This document shows, piece by piece, positions 37,456 through 45,713 of a stretch of DNA of 64,000 bases; within the stretch, counting starts at the first letter, position 1, and each line of letters starts with the position of its first letter. The stretch is from the NCBI GenBank assembly GCA_947567425.1, contig CANOLV010000015.1, forward strand, positions 1 through 64,000, in the 5' to 3' direction. The translations under genes and the position numbers were made by a program. The DNA comes from an uncultured Porphyromonadaceae bacterium (GTDB lineage: Bacteria; Bacteroidota; Bacteroidia; Bacteroidales; Muribaculaceae). The notes beneath the pieces are model-generated. The model made no database searches, had not been told where the DNA came from, and was given only the letters and a program-made list of their open reading frames with translations.

Positions 37456-38241
37456 ATGAACATCAATTTGAACAAAAATGAACAAGATGAATTCAACAAA
37501 GTCATCAACCTATTGACACCCAAGCACTCACCGACTTCGAGCAAAAGGGCAAATGTGTCATTTAATACGCGACATAGAACTATCCACAGATTTTTCAAAG
37601 TAAGCGTAGTGGCCACAATCTGTGCCGTAATAGCTACAGTTGGGATAGCTTTCAAATGGAGTGTGCGTACCGAAGCAATCCCGGCATCCCAAATTGTGGA
37701 ACATTCACTTGCTGACATCGCCAAAGCAAAAGGTTATAAAATCACCTTTACGCTAAGAGGCTCCAAAAGAAACAAAGACGAGATCTATACGCCAAATCCA
37801 AATGGCGACATGATTCGCGGCACACTATACATTGCCGTCGAAAACAACACTCCTTTAACTCGAATCGACTGGGACGACACTGAACGCAATACAATAATAT
37901 TTTCGAATGGCACCTACACACACCTTCAAGGCAATAAAATCATAAACAGCAAGAAGTCACTGCCACTCACCGCCCTCTACGATCTCGTATCATTAAAAAC
38001 ACTTCCTTCGGACTTAAAAGACTCGTCAAAAACAGAAATCGACGAATCCGGAGACGAAATCACATTAACAACGAAAGGGAAGGAGCAAATTCGGTTCAAG
38101 GCCACATTCTCCCGAAGCGAGAACCGACTTAAAAAAGCTTCGGCTACAGCATTTATCGGATCGGAACCAATAGAACTTCTGACTACCGACTCTATCGACT
38201 ATTCATCCGCAATTCCCTTAAATCTATTCAAGGTTAATTAA
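37456..38241 (+). CDS. Single-pass membrane protein, likely anti-sigma partner
   Basis: 261 aa. A cytoplasmic N-terminus of about 50 residues, one transmembrane helix (about 51-67: VSVVATICAVIATVGIAF), then a beta-rich periplasmic domain of about 190 residues that resembles the LolA/RseB-like fold in length and strand pattern. Position after the ECF sigma gene and topology suggest an anti-sigma or sensor role; no zinc-binding anti-sigma motif is seen in the N-terminus. Confidence 0.6.
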   Translation: MNINLNKNEQDEFNKVINLLTPKHSPTSSKRANVSFNTRHRTIHRFFKVSVVATICAVIATVGIAFKWSVRTEAIPASQIVEHSLADIAKAKGYKITFTLRGSKRNKDEIYTPNPNGDMIRGTLYIAVENNTPLTRIDWDDTERNTIIFSNGTYTHLQGNKIINSKKSLPLTALYDLVSLKTLPSDLKDSSKTEIDESGDEITLTTKGKEQIRFKATFSRSENRLKKASATAFIGSEPIELLTTDSIDYSSAIPLNLFKVN

Positions 38242-38252
38242 TTACAATCAGG

Positions 38253-38294
38253 CGCGGGCATGACTGTTCGTAAAATCGGACAGCCATGCCCGCG
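38253..38294. terminator. Bidirectional terminator
   Basis: 18 bp stem with one mismatch (38253-38270 with 38277-38294; core CGCGGGCATG), 6 nt loop. Sits between the convergent sigma operon and the esterase gene. Confidence 0.82.
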
Positions 38295-38298
38295 GATC

Positions 38299-39186
38299 TT
38301 AGTCTACCGTCTTATTAAAGGTTCTGCTTACGAAAGGCAGGCATGTATACAGAGCCGAATGCCAGTACTCCCAGTCGTGCGCTCCGTCGCGCACCCGGAA
38401 CTGGCATGGGATTCCTGCATTGCGCATCGCCTGATAAAATTCTATATTGCGGTCAAGAAGGAAATCGTCGTCGCCACAATCAACAAACCATGCCACGCCC
38501 CGCAGACTCTCTTTCCGGGCATCGTCAGCTTCTCTAACATAACTCACACAGCTGTTCTTCTTTACAGAGTCCGTCAATTTGGCCAGTTTACCATCGGCAC
38601 TTGCCGGCTCGGCTCTTCCGTAATCCGGAATGTCCATCAAAGCGCTCATAGCATACACCGCGCCAAACTTATCGGCATGACGCTGGCCATAAGAAGCCGC
38701 GCCTCCACCGCCCATCGACAGTCCGGCCACAGCACGATGGCGCTTGTCGCCTACTGCGCGGTATCTCTTTTCTATTTCGGGCATAAATTCGTCAAAGAAA
38801 AACGTTTCATAGTCCCAGCCCGGCATATTAAAATATCCATTCTGAAACTCCTCAGGATTACCACCGCCCGCATCCGGAGTCACGATGATCATCTCGTCGG
38901 CCTCCCCTGACGCCACGAGCCTATCCATGACATCTTTCAGCCGTCCGGTTCCGGTCCAGTCATCGTTCTTGCCCCACATGCCGTGGAGCAGATACAGCAC
39001 CGGATATTTGCGAGACTTTTCAATGTCAAAACTCGCCGGGAGATACACGTCATAGGCCCTCGGAGCATTAAGGACCTTACTATAGACCGTATCGGTCAAT
39101 ACACGGCTCACTCTGTGCGGCTGAGCGAAAGCGCCTACACCGACCAGCGACACAAACATGAGCAAAAAGATTAATTTTTTCTTCAT
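38299..39186 (-). CDS. CE1-like carbohydrate esterase (acetyl-xylan/feruloyl esterase type)
   Basis: 295 aa from the ATG at 39186, which gives a signal peptide ending AFAQ. Alpha/beta hydrolase of the esterase D/CE1 group: YLLHGMWGKNDDW oxyanion loop, nucleophile Ser in GLSMGGGGA, acid in VDCGDDDFL, His in DGAHDWEYW. Likely removes acetyl or feruloyl groups from xylan or oligosaccharides in the periplasm. Divergent from the first GH43 gene of the locus. Confidence 0.88.
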   Translation of the reverse strand: MKKKLIFLLMFVSLVGVGAFAQPHRVSRVLTDTVYSKVLNAPRAYDVYLPASFDIEKSRKYPVLYLLHGMWGKNDDWTGTGRLKDVMDRLVASGEADEMIIVTPDAGGGNPEEFQNGYFNMPGWDYETFFFDEFMPEIEKRYRAVGDKRHRAVAGLSMGGGGAASYGQRHADKFGAVYAMSALMDIPDYGRAEPASADGKLAKLTDSVKKNSCVSYVREADDARKESLRGVAWFVDCGDDDFLLDRNIEFYQAMRNAGIPCQFRVRDGAHDWEYWHSALYTCLPFVSRTFNKTVD

Positions 39187-39225
39187 AAATTTACTTGAAG
39201 TTAATTGTAACAATTTGTTTCAATG

Positions 39226-39233
39226 CAAAAATA
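39226..39233 (-). promoter_or_regulatory. -7 box of the esterase gene
   Basis: TATTTTTG on the minus strand, 39 nt before the ATG at 39186. None of the phased TGTTAC hexamers sits at the expected distance for this direction. Confidence 0.5.
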
Positions 39234-39304
39234 GCTAATTTAGCTTATATCCACACCCGGAATGTCCACAAACATATACACTACCGAGTCCATCAGGCAA
39301 CAAA

Positions 39305-39413
39305 TGTTACATAGGCAAAGATATTTGTTACAGTCCAGGCGCACCATGTTATCCCATCAAAGACAAATGAAACACCGCCGCGACATAGCAGTCACACCGT
39401 ATACGTAACTTTG
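39305..39413 (+). promoter_or_regulatory. Operator/promoter A: four phased TGTTAC hexamers and -7 box
   Basis: Hexamers at 39305 (TGTTAC), 39326 (TGTTAC), 39347 (TGTTAT) and 39368 (TGAAAC), each 21 bp apart. The -7 box TAACTTTG is at 39406-39413, 32 bp after the last hexamer. No -33 consensus. Drives the GH43-GH5 unit. Same architecture as operators B and C. Confidence 0.8.
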
Positions 39414-39450
39414 TATTTGACAATGACAGCTTAACCAATCACTCATAACC

Positions 39451-41526
39451 ATGTCTAAATTATCAAGATTCAATGTAGCACAGAAAGCTCTGCTTTCGAT
39501 GTTTTTAGCCACCGCGGCCACTTCCCAGGCCGAAGCACAGGACGCCGTCGCCGCCAATCCCTATCTGCCGTTGTACGAGCATCTGCCCGACGGCGAACCC
39601 CGCGTGTTTGAAGATCCAGATGCACCGGGCAAATACAGAGTATATATAATCGGTTCGCACGACATGCGCACCACCGAATACTGCGGGGCAGACATCCGCA
39701 TGTGGTCGGCTCCCACCGACAATCTTAACGACTGGCGCGACGAAGGACCGATATTCACATATCAAGTCGACGGAAAATGGGATGTAATGTATGCCCCTGA
39801 TCTGGTCGAGATAAACCGACCCGACGGAACACGCGAATATTACCTCTACCCACATAGCCGCGGACCTCGCCGCGAAGCTATGGTATGCAAAGGAACGCGC
39901 CCCGACGGACCGTTTACGCCGGTCAATCTGAACCAGGAAGGCACCGCCACGGTGGCAGGAAGCATTCTCGGATTTGACCCGTCAATTTACGTAGAGACGA
40001 TAACCGATCCGTCAGACCCTGATTTCGCTCAAGGATTCAGAGCTTATGGGTTCTGGGGATTCCAGCGGTCACTCGCCGCCGAACTTGATCCCGCCACCAT
40101 GTACTCCGTGCGCCCCGGCACCGAGGTCATACCCTATTTCATACCCGCAAGCCACCGCTATGGAAGCATACGTGATCCCAAAGGCACTACGTATCCTGCC
40201 CTATACCGCGGACAGAAGCCCGAAGACTTCAACTTCTTTGAAGCTTCGTCCATAAGAAAAGTCGGCAACAAATACATCATGATATTCTCCGGCTATTCTG
40301 GTCCCGACTACGGACTTGGAAGCACCAACTCCACCCTACGCTACGCCTACGGAGATTCGCCGCTCGGACCATGGCGAAGCGGCGGTGTACTGGTCGACTC
40401 GCGCGGCATAGTTCCCGACAAGGACGGCACAAAACTGCAGTGCACCAACGCAGCCCACAATACCCACGGAAGCCTTCAGGAGATCAACGGACAATGGTAC
40501 GTGTTCTACCACCGACCTCCACGCGGATTCGGCTTCGCACGCCAGCCGATGGTGGCACCAGTCAAAATAGTGTGCGACGAGACTCCGGTCAAAGATGGAG
40601 GCCGCGTACTGATCACCGGCTACGACCCGTTTGCCGACAATGAAACGTGGACTGCATCCGCCTCAAACGGCGACTGCTACCAGGGCGCTGAAGTCACCTC
40701 GGAAGGATTCAATATCTTCGGCCTCGACCCCTACCGCTACTACTCCGCCGGATACGCCTGCTATCTGTCGAATGTAGGAAGCCAACAGGATTCATGGGAC
40801 ATCTGGGACAATAATATGCCTATCGACTTACGCGACAGCGATATTGTCGGATTCAAATATTTCGGTTTCGGCGGCCTTGATACGCCCACTAAAGGAATCA
40901 GACCGTTCAAAGGCACACGAAAAGGAAACGACACCGCATTCAACATATTCCTGACACCGACTACCGACAAATCATTCAAAATAGCCATCTGGCTCGACGG
41001 ACCATGGGACAATGCCGTCTGGAAAGGAAAGAAGATCGGCGAAATCACTGTTCCGGCCAACTCCGCCGGCGATATCACCAAATTTACGGCAGACGTGTCG
41101 GAAGCGGTAGACAATCTCGATAAAAAGCATGCCGTATTCCTTGTGGCCGAGGGTGATGCATCCTGCCGGCTGTGCACACTCAACGGAATTGGATTCAGCT
41201 CACGCCATAAGGACATCGAATATCCCCGCACTCCCAAACTGACCATCACAGTCAACGGCAACGAAGTAGCGCTGCCGACAAAGCCCGTATTTTCGACGAA
41301 CGACAATGGACTCACTGAATTAGACCAATATGAAGTGCGCCATACACTTACCGGCAAAAATACTAAAAAGGCAAAAGTAAAAGCCTCGGCCGACATGAAG
41401 GGAGTAAAGATCGACATTGCTCAACCGGATGAGTCCAACGGCACAGCTAAAGTGACATTCGACTATCTCGGCAAGAAAAAGACATACACCATCCATCTCG
41501 AGCGACCGGTCTTAAGCCAACGATGA
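39451..41526 (+). CDS. GH43-like glycosidase with C-terminal beta-sandwich domains
   Basis: 691 aa, signal peptide of about 29 residues (ends AEAQ). Five-bladed beta-propeller (about 35-390). Candidate catalytic carboxylates: FEDPD near the N-terminus (base), LGFDPSIYV (pKa modulator) and NFFEASSIR (acid). Residues about 395-580 look like a carbohydrate-binding beta-sandwich, followed by an about 100-residue Ig-like C-terminal domain. A xylan-side-chain or arabinofuranoside role is inferred from context. First gene of unit A; the GH5 gene starts 37 bp downstream. Confidence 0.82.
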   Translation: MSKLSRFNVAQKALLSMFLATAATSQAEAQDAVAANPYLPLYEHLPDGEPRVFEDPDAPGKYRVYIIGSHDMRTTEYCGADIRMWSAPTDNLNDWRDEGPIFTYQVDGKWDVMYAPDLVEINRPDGTREYYLYPHSRGPRREAMVCKGTRPDGPFTPVNLNQEGTATVAGSILGFDPSIYVETITDPSDPDFAQGFRAYGFWGFQRSLAAELDPATMYSVRPGTEVIPYFIPASHRYGSIRDPKGTTYPALYRGQKPEDFNFFEASSIRKVGNKYIMIFSGYSGPDYGLGSTNSTLRYAYGDSPLGPWRSGGVLVDSRGIVPDKDGTKLQCTNAAHNTHGSLQEINGQWYVFYHRPPRGFGFARQPMVAPVKIVCDETPVKDGGRVLITGYDPFADNETWTASASNGDCYQGAEVTSEGFNIFGLDPYRYYSAGYACYLSNVGSQQDSWDIWDNNMPIDLRDSDIVGFKYFGFGGLDTPTKGIRPFKGTRKGNDTAFNIFLTPTTDKSFKIAIWLDGPWDNAVWKGKKIGEITVPANSAGDITKFTADVSEAVDNLDKKHAVFLVAEGDASCRLCTLNGIGFSSRHKDIEYPRTPKLTITVNGNEVALPTKPVFSTNDNGLTELDQYEVRHTLTGKNTKKAKVKASADMKGVKIDIAQPDESNGTAKVTFDYLGKKKTYTIHLERPVLSQR

Positions 41527-41563
41527 TCAGCAGTCAGCCATACAACTCTAAAACTCGATCAAC

Positions 41564-43621
41564 ATGAGATTTACAATTCAATCATTACGCATAGCCATCT
41601 TATCAGCCATGATAAGCTGCGCCCTCGGACTAAAAGCTTGGGAAGGAATGGCCATGCCCGAGCTGCACGTCAGCGGCAGGTATCTCGTCGACGATCAGGA
41701 CAAGGTGGTCAATCTTCACGGATTCGCACAGACCTATAGTCCCTGGTTCAACGAACAAGGCTCAAAATGGAGCAACTATGATGTCAACGGATGCCTTAAG
41801 TACAATAAAGAAAAGATTGACCAGATCCTCGCCGCGGGCTGGAAAATGAACTTCATCCGACTGCACATGGATCCATATTGGTCCAATAAGCCCGGAGCGC
41901 AGACAACCGGCGAAAACGACATCTCGGCGTTTGACTTCGACCGATTCACCAAATACCTCAACCAGGTGTTTATACCTATGGCCGAATACGCAGTCGGCAA
42001 AGGCCTTTACGTGGTGATGCGTCCGCCAGGCGTATGCCCTGAGAAAATCGCCATCGGCGACAAATACCACCAGTACCTCCTTAAAGTATGGAAACACGTG
42101 GCCTCGCACATCAAACTGAAGAATCATCCCAACATCATGTTTGAGTTGGCAAATGAGCCTATCAACATACTCGGCATAGACGGCACTTACGGAGGGAATT
42201 CACCCGGACATTTCGAGAATCTAAGCAAATATTTCCAGCAGATTGTCGACGTTATGAGAGCACAAGGATGCAGAAACATCCTGTGGGTGCCGGGACTCGG
42301 CTACCAATCATCCTACTCAGGCTATGCCCAATATCCTATTCAAGGCGAAAATATCGGCTACGCCGTACACGCATACCCCGGTTGGTATGGCAGCGACGCC
42401 GAAGAACCGAGCCATGAACTCGGAGGTGTGATGGGCGGTGGATATGAAGGGTTCCAGCGTGGATGGGACAATCAAGTGATGCCTGTGGCCGACTTTGCCC
42501 CCATCATGGTCACAGAGATGGACTGGGCTCCGGCTAAATATGATGCATCCTGGGGCAAAAGCATCACCGGCGTGGAACGCGGCACAGGATTCGGAGCCAA
42601 CTTCAAGTACATAGCCGACCGCACCGGCAACGTCAGCTGGTTGCTGTTCACCGGATGCGAACTTCTTGCCCAATTCAAGGACGACCCCGCCGAAGGCAAC
42701 ACCTTCCTTACCGACCCGGAAGCATGTCCATGGCCTATATACCATTGGTTCCTTGACTATGCCGAGAAATCAGACCAACCGGCCATCCCTCTCAGCCACC
42801 TTGAGATAGAGCCTGCGAGCGACAAACTGACACTCCTGACCGGCGACTCACGAAGCATCACCGTCATGGCAGTCTACACCGACGGGCATAAAGAGGACGT
42901 GACCGTAATAGCCTCATACGAATCGGACGACCCCGAAACCGTAAGACCCATCAATGGACGTCTCTCCGCACTGCGCGACGGAACCACTCAAATCCATGTC
43001 ACATTTACGGGTCGGTACGGCGACACCAAAAGCGTCAGCCAGACCGTAGAAGCCACAGCCTTCCCGTTTATCAGCGGACTTTTCAATCCGTCAATCTGGG
43101 AAACCGGCACTTTCGACGAGACGACGCATGAGATAAAAGTAGGCAAATACGGATTCGCAGGATGGCAATATTCAAGCGGCATCGACCTGTCAGGCTACAA
43201 ATACTGTGTGGCCAAGCTCTCAGGTCCTAACAGCGACAATGTGTCGTTCCGCCTGTTCGACATCAACAACTATTGGAGCGACCCATGCGAAAACGGATTT
43301 AACTCCGACGGCATTGCAGCCGTGGATCTCCACAAGATGAAGTCAAACAGCGGACGCGACATGGATCCGTCGCATCTGTACATAATCGGCTTCTGGGGAA
43401 TGGGCAATCATCCGTTCACCATAGAGAAAGTCTACTTGACCAATTCCGACGACCTGACCGACGGCATCAGCGAGATAATTTATGACGGCGAAGTTCTGGT
43501 CGACGTATATTCGATAACCGGCATACCGGTAAAAATGCAGGTCAAAAGATCTGAGGCCCTCGACGGACTATCAGCAGGCATTTACATCGTGGGCAGAGAG
43601 AAAATGGTGGTACGCAAATAA
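41564..43621 (+). CDS. GH5-like endo-glycanase with C-terminal module and sorting-like tail
   Basis: 685 aa, signal peptide of about 24 residues. Clan GH-A TIM barrel at about 40-405: acid/base E198 in FELANEPI, nucleophile E318 in MVTEMDWAP, plus AVHAYPGW. A BIG2-like Ig domain follows (about 412-495). Residues about 500-635 are a beta module starting FNPSIWETGTF that is also present in the esterase at 62052. The last about 40 residues (VYSITG...GIYIV) resemble a T9SS-type sorting tail. Probably a surface or secreted endo-acting enzyme; substrate could be xylan or another beta-glycan. Confidence 0.85.
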   Translation: MRFTIQSLRIAILSAMISCALGLKAWEGMAMPELHVSGRYLVDDQDKVVNLHGFAQTYSPWFNEQGSKWSNYDVNGCLKYNKEKIDQILAAGWKMNFIRLHMDPYWSNKPGAQTTGENDISAFDFDRFTKYLNQVFIPMAEYAVGKGLYVVMRPPGVCPEKIAIGDKYHQYLLKVWKHVASHIKLKNHPNIMFELANEPINILGIDGTYGGNSPGHFENLSKYFQQIVDVMRAQGCRNILWVPGLGYQSSYSGYAQYPIQGENIGYAVHAYPGWYGSDAEEPSHELGGVMGGGYEGFQRGWDNQVMPVADFAPIMVTEMDWAPAKYDASWGKSITGVERGTGFGANFKYIADRTGNVSWLLFTGCELLAQFKDDPAEGNTFLTDPEACPWPIYHWFLDYAEKSDQPAIPLSHLEIEPASDKLTLLTGDSRSITVMAVYTDGHKEDVTVIASYESDDPETVRPINGRLSALRDGTTQIHVTFTGRYGDTKSVSQTVEATAFPFISGLFNPSIWETGTFDETTHEIKVGKYGFAGWQYSSGIDLSGYKYCVAKLSGPNSDNVSFRLFDINNYWSDPCENGFNSDGIAAVDLHKMKSNSGRDMDPSHLYIIGFWGMGNHPFTIEKVYLTNSDDLTDGISEIIYDGEVLVDVYSITGIPVKMQVKRSEALDGLSAGIYIVGREKMVVRK

Positions 43622-43633
43622 TTAGGCCCTGCA

Positions 43634-43742
43634 TGTTACGTACATAGAGAAATATGTAACGCAACAACCCTACGATGTAACATCGGCAAAGATACGTGTC
43701 ACACATTCATTCCTGACGTGTGGCACGTACTTTTTATCTTTG
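43634..43742 (+). promoter_or_regulatory. Operator/promoter B: four phased TGTTAC hexamers and -7 box
   Basis: Hexamers at 43634 (TGTTAC), 43655 (TGTAAC), 43676 (TGTAAC) and 43697 (TGTCAC), 21 bp apart. -7 box TATCTTTG at 43735-43742, 32 bp after the last hexamer. Drives the GH43 gene at 43779. Confidence 0.85.
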
Positions 43743-43778
43743 CCGTTGCAATCATTATCATAACCACAGCAACAATTT

Positions 43779-45389
43779 ATGAAAACGAGAACACTCATAG
43801 CCACCATCGGCATACTCGCGGCATCGACTGCAGCGCATCTGCACTCAGTGGCCGAACCGGCCCGAATGCAGAATCCCGTAATGTGGGCCGACGTGCCGGA
43901 TCCCGACGTAATCCGCGTGGGCGACGACTACTACATGGTGTCGACCACCATGCACCTCATGCCAGGATGCCCCGTCATGCACTCCAAGGATCTTGTCAAT
44001 TGGGAGACGATCAGCTACGTGTTTGACACGCTTGACGACACCCCCTTCTACAATCTCGACGGAGGGACCGTCTACGGCAAAGGACAGTGGGCCACATCGA
44101 TCCGCTACCATGACGGACGGTTCTACGTGCTCTTTTCGCCCAACGACCACCCTTACAAGTCCTACATCTACACAGCTACAGACCCGGCCGGTAAATGGGA
44201 AATTCTGAGCCGCACCAACCATTTCCACGACTCATCATTCTTATTTGACGACGACGGCAGAGTCTACGTGTTTTCCGGATCCGGGAAGATTCATCTTACC
44301 GAACTCAATCCCGACCTCAGCGGAGTCAAAGCCGGAGGTATAGACCAGACAGTGATCGAGCCGGACGAAGAAACCGCCGGACTTCATGAAGGAAGCAGAG
44401 CCATCAAGCACGACGGAAAATACTATGTAATGGTAATCAACTGGCCGGCAGGACGCCCGCGCAGACAGCTATGCTACCGCGCGGACTCCATCACAGGTCC
44501 ATACGAGCGCATGGTCGTGCTCGAAGACAATTTCGCGGGATTCCCCTACGCCGGACAGGGAACCATCGTCGACGACCCGGACGGAAATTGGTGGGGAATG
44601 ATATTCCAGGACCGAGGAGCCGTCGGACGCGTACTCACCCTTATGCCGTGCCGATGGACCGACGGATGGCCGATGCTCGGCGATGCCGACGGGAAGATTC
44701 CTGCTACAATGGACTACGACAAGAAGTCGTCACACCCCACCGACATCGTGACTTCAGATTCATTCGACAGCCCCGAGCTCGGCAAAAACTGGCAGTGGAA
44801 CCACTGCCCCGACAATGAAGCCTGGTCGCTCACTGACAGAAAGGGACATCTGCGACTACGGACATCACGTACCGTATCAAACATATATGAGGCACCTAAC
44901 ACCATCAGCCAGCGCATGGAAGGCCCCGTATGCCAAGGTGAGATAAGCATGGACATATCACACATGAAGGATGGCGACGTGGCCGGATTCGGAGCCTTTA
45001 ACGGGCATTCGACCCTCATGTCAGTAAGAAAGCTTGGAAAGAAGACTTATCTGGTAAAACATAACACTCAGGTAAATTTCAAAAAGGACTCCAAGGTCAT
45101 AGCAGGCATCGACAATGAGGACGAAGCCTCCCTGGAACTCAAATCATCACGGATATATCTCCGCATAATAGCCGACTTCCGTCTGGGACGCGACATAGCA
45201 CAATGCCAGTACTCCACCGACGGCAAGAACTGGACCGACATCGGCCACAACTACAAAATGCGCTACGACTACACCCGCCTGTTTATGGGAAGCCGTTTTG
45301 CCATCTACAATTACGCGACCGCGACACGAGGAGGCTACGTGGACATCGACAGATTTGACTACACGCTCCTGCCCGACAAATCAGAATAG
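43779..45389 (+). CDS. GH43 beta-xylosidase/arabinofuranosidase (two-domain)
   Basis: 536 aa, signal peptide of about 26 residues. N-terminal propeller (about 30-320) with DVPDPDVIRVGDDYYMVS (base Asp), SSFLFDDDGR region and LHEGSRAIK (acid Glu). C-terminal about 200-residue concanavalin-like GH43_C2 sandwich, typical of xylosidase-type GH43 such as subfamily 12. Releases xylose or arabinose from xylo-oligosaccharides; exact specificity is inferred. Sole gene of unit B, ended by the hairpin at 45477-45519. Confidence 0.9.
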   Translation: MKTRTLIATIGILAASTAAHLHSVAEPARMQNPVMWADVPDPDVIRVGDDYYMVSTTMHLMPGCPVMHSKDLVNWETISYVFDTLDDTPFYNLDGGTVYGKGQWATSIRYHDGRFYVLFSPNDHPYKSYIYTATDPAGKWEILSRTNHFHDSSFLFDDDGRVYVFSGSGKIHLTELNPDLSGVKAGGIDQTVIEPDEETAGLHEGSRAIKHDGKYYVMVINWPAGRPRRQLCYRADSITGPYERMVVLEDNFAGFPYAGQGTIVDDPDGNWWGMIFQDRGAVGRVLTLMPCRWTDGWPMLGDADGKIPATMDYDKKSSHPTDIVTSDSFDSPELGKNWQWNHCPDNEAWSLTDRKGHLRLRTSRTVSNIYEAPNTISQRMEGPVCQGEISMDISHMKDGDVAGFGAFNGHSTLMSVRKLGKKTYLVKHNTQVNFKKDSKVIAGIDNEDEASLELKSSRIYLRIIADFRLGRDIAQCQYSTDGKNWTDIGHNYKMRYDYTRLFMGSRFAIYNYATATRGGYVDIDRFDYTLLPDKSE

Positions 45390-45476
45390 TGAATGACATC
45401 AATCAATAAAAATAGGTTATAGTAAAAAAGATTGGATTAGAATAATATTTAGTTTAGGTCCCTATGAATTCACTTT

Positions 45477-45519
45477 GCGAGCCGGACAGTCAGGAGTTAC
45501 CGCTGTCCGGCTCGCCTTT
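45477..45519 (+). terminator. Terminator of the GH43 unit B
   Basis: Perfect 13 bp stem GCGAGCCGGACAG (45477-45489) with 45503-45515, 13 nt loop, followed by CTTTT. It isolates unit B from operator C. Confidence 0.85.
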
Positions 45520-45558
45520 TATCACAAATCGGCCTAACCGGCTGACAGTCACCACACA

Positions 45559-45667
45559 TGTTACGTACGAAGAGACATTTGTTACACCCTTTGTAGCAAA
45601 TGTAACCTGCTTAAAGAAATGCGTAACACATTTAAATCACAAACACGCGTGACGGAATGTAAATTCG
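45559..45667 (+). promoter_or_regulatory. Operator/promoter C of the xus operon
   Basis: Hexamers at 45559 (TGTTAC), 45580 (TGTTAC), 45601 (TGTAAC) and 45622 (CGTAAC), 21 bp apart. At the conserved 32 bp distance the -7 position reads TAAATTCG (45660-45667), one base off TAnnTTTG. Drives the GH43-xus operon. Confidence 0.8.
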
Positions 45668-45713
45668 CATACTTTTAAATTTCTTAACGAAATCAACAAT
45701 ACCGATCAACGAC

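Noticed and set aside
39206-39221. TGTAAC/GTAACA and GTTTCA near the esterase start as part of the same operator
   Set aside because: Not 21 bp phased and lies downstream of the esterase -7 box rather than 32 bp upstream of it.
39305-39373. Possible CRISPR or satellite repeat
   Set aside because: Only six bases repeat with 15 bp variable spacers, always upstream of a promoter; this is an operator array, not CRISPR.
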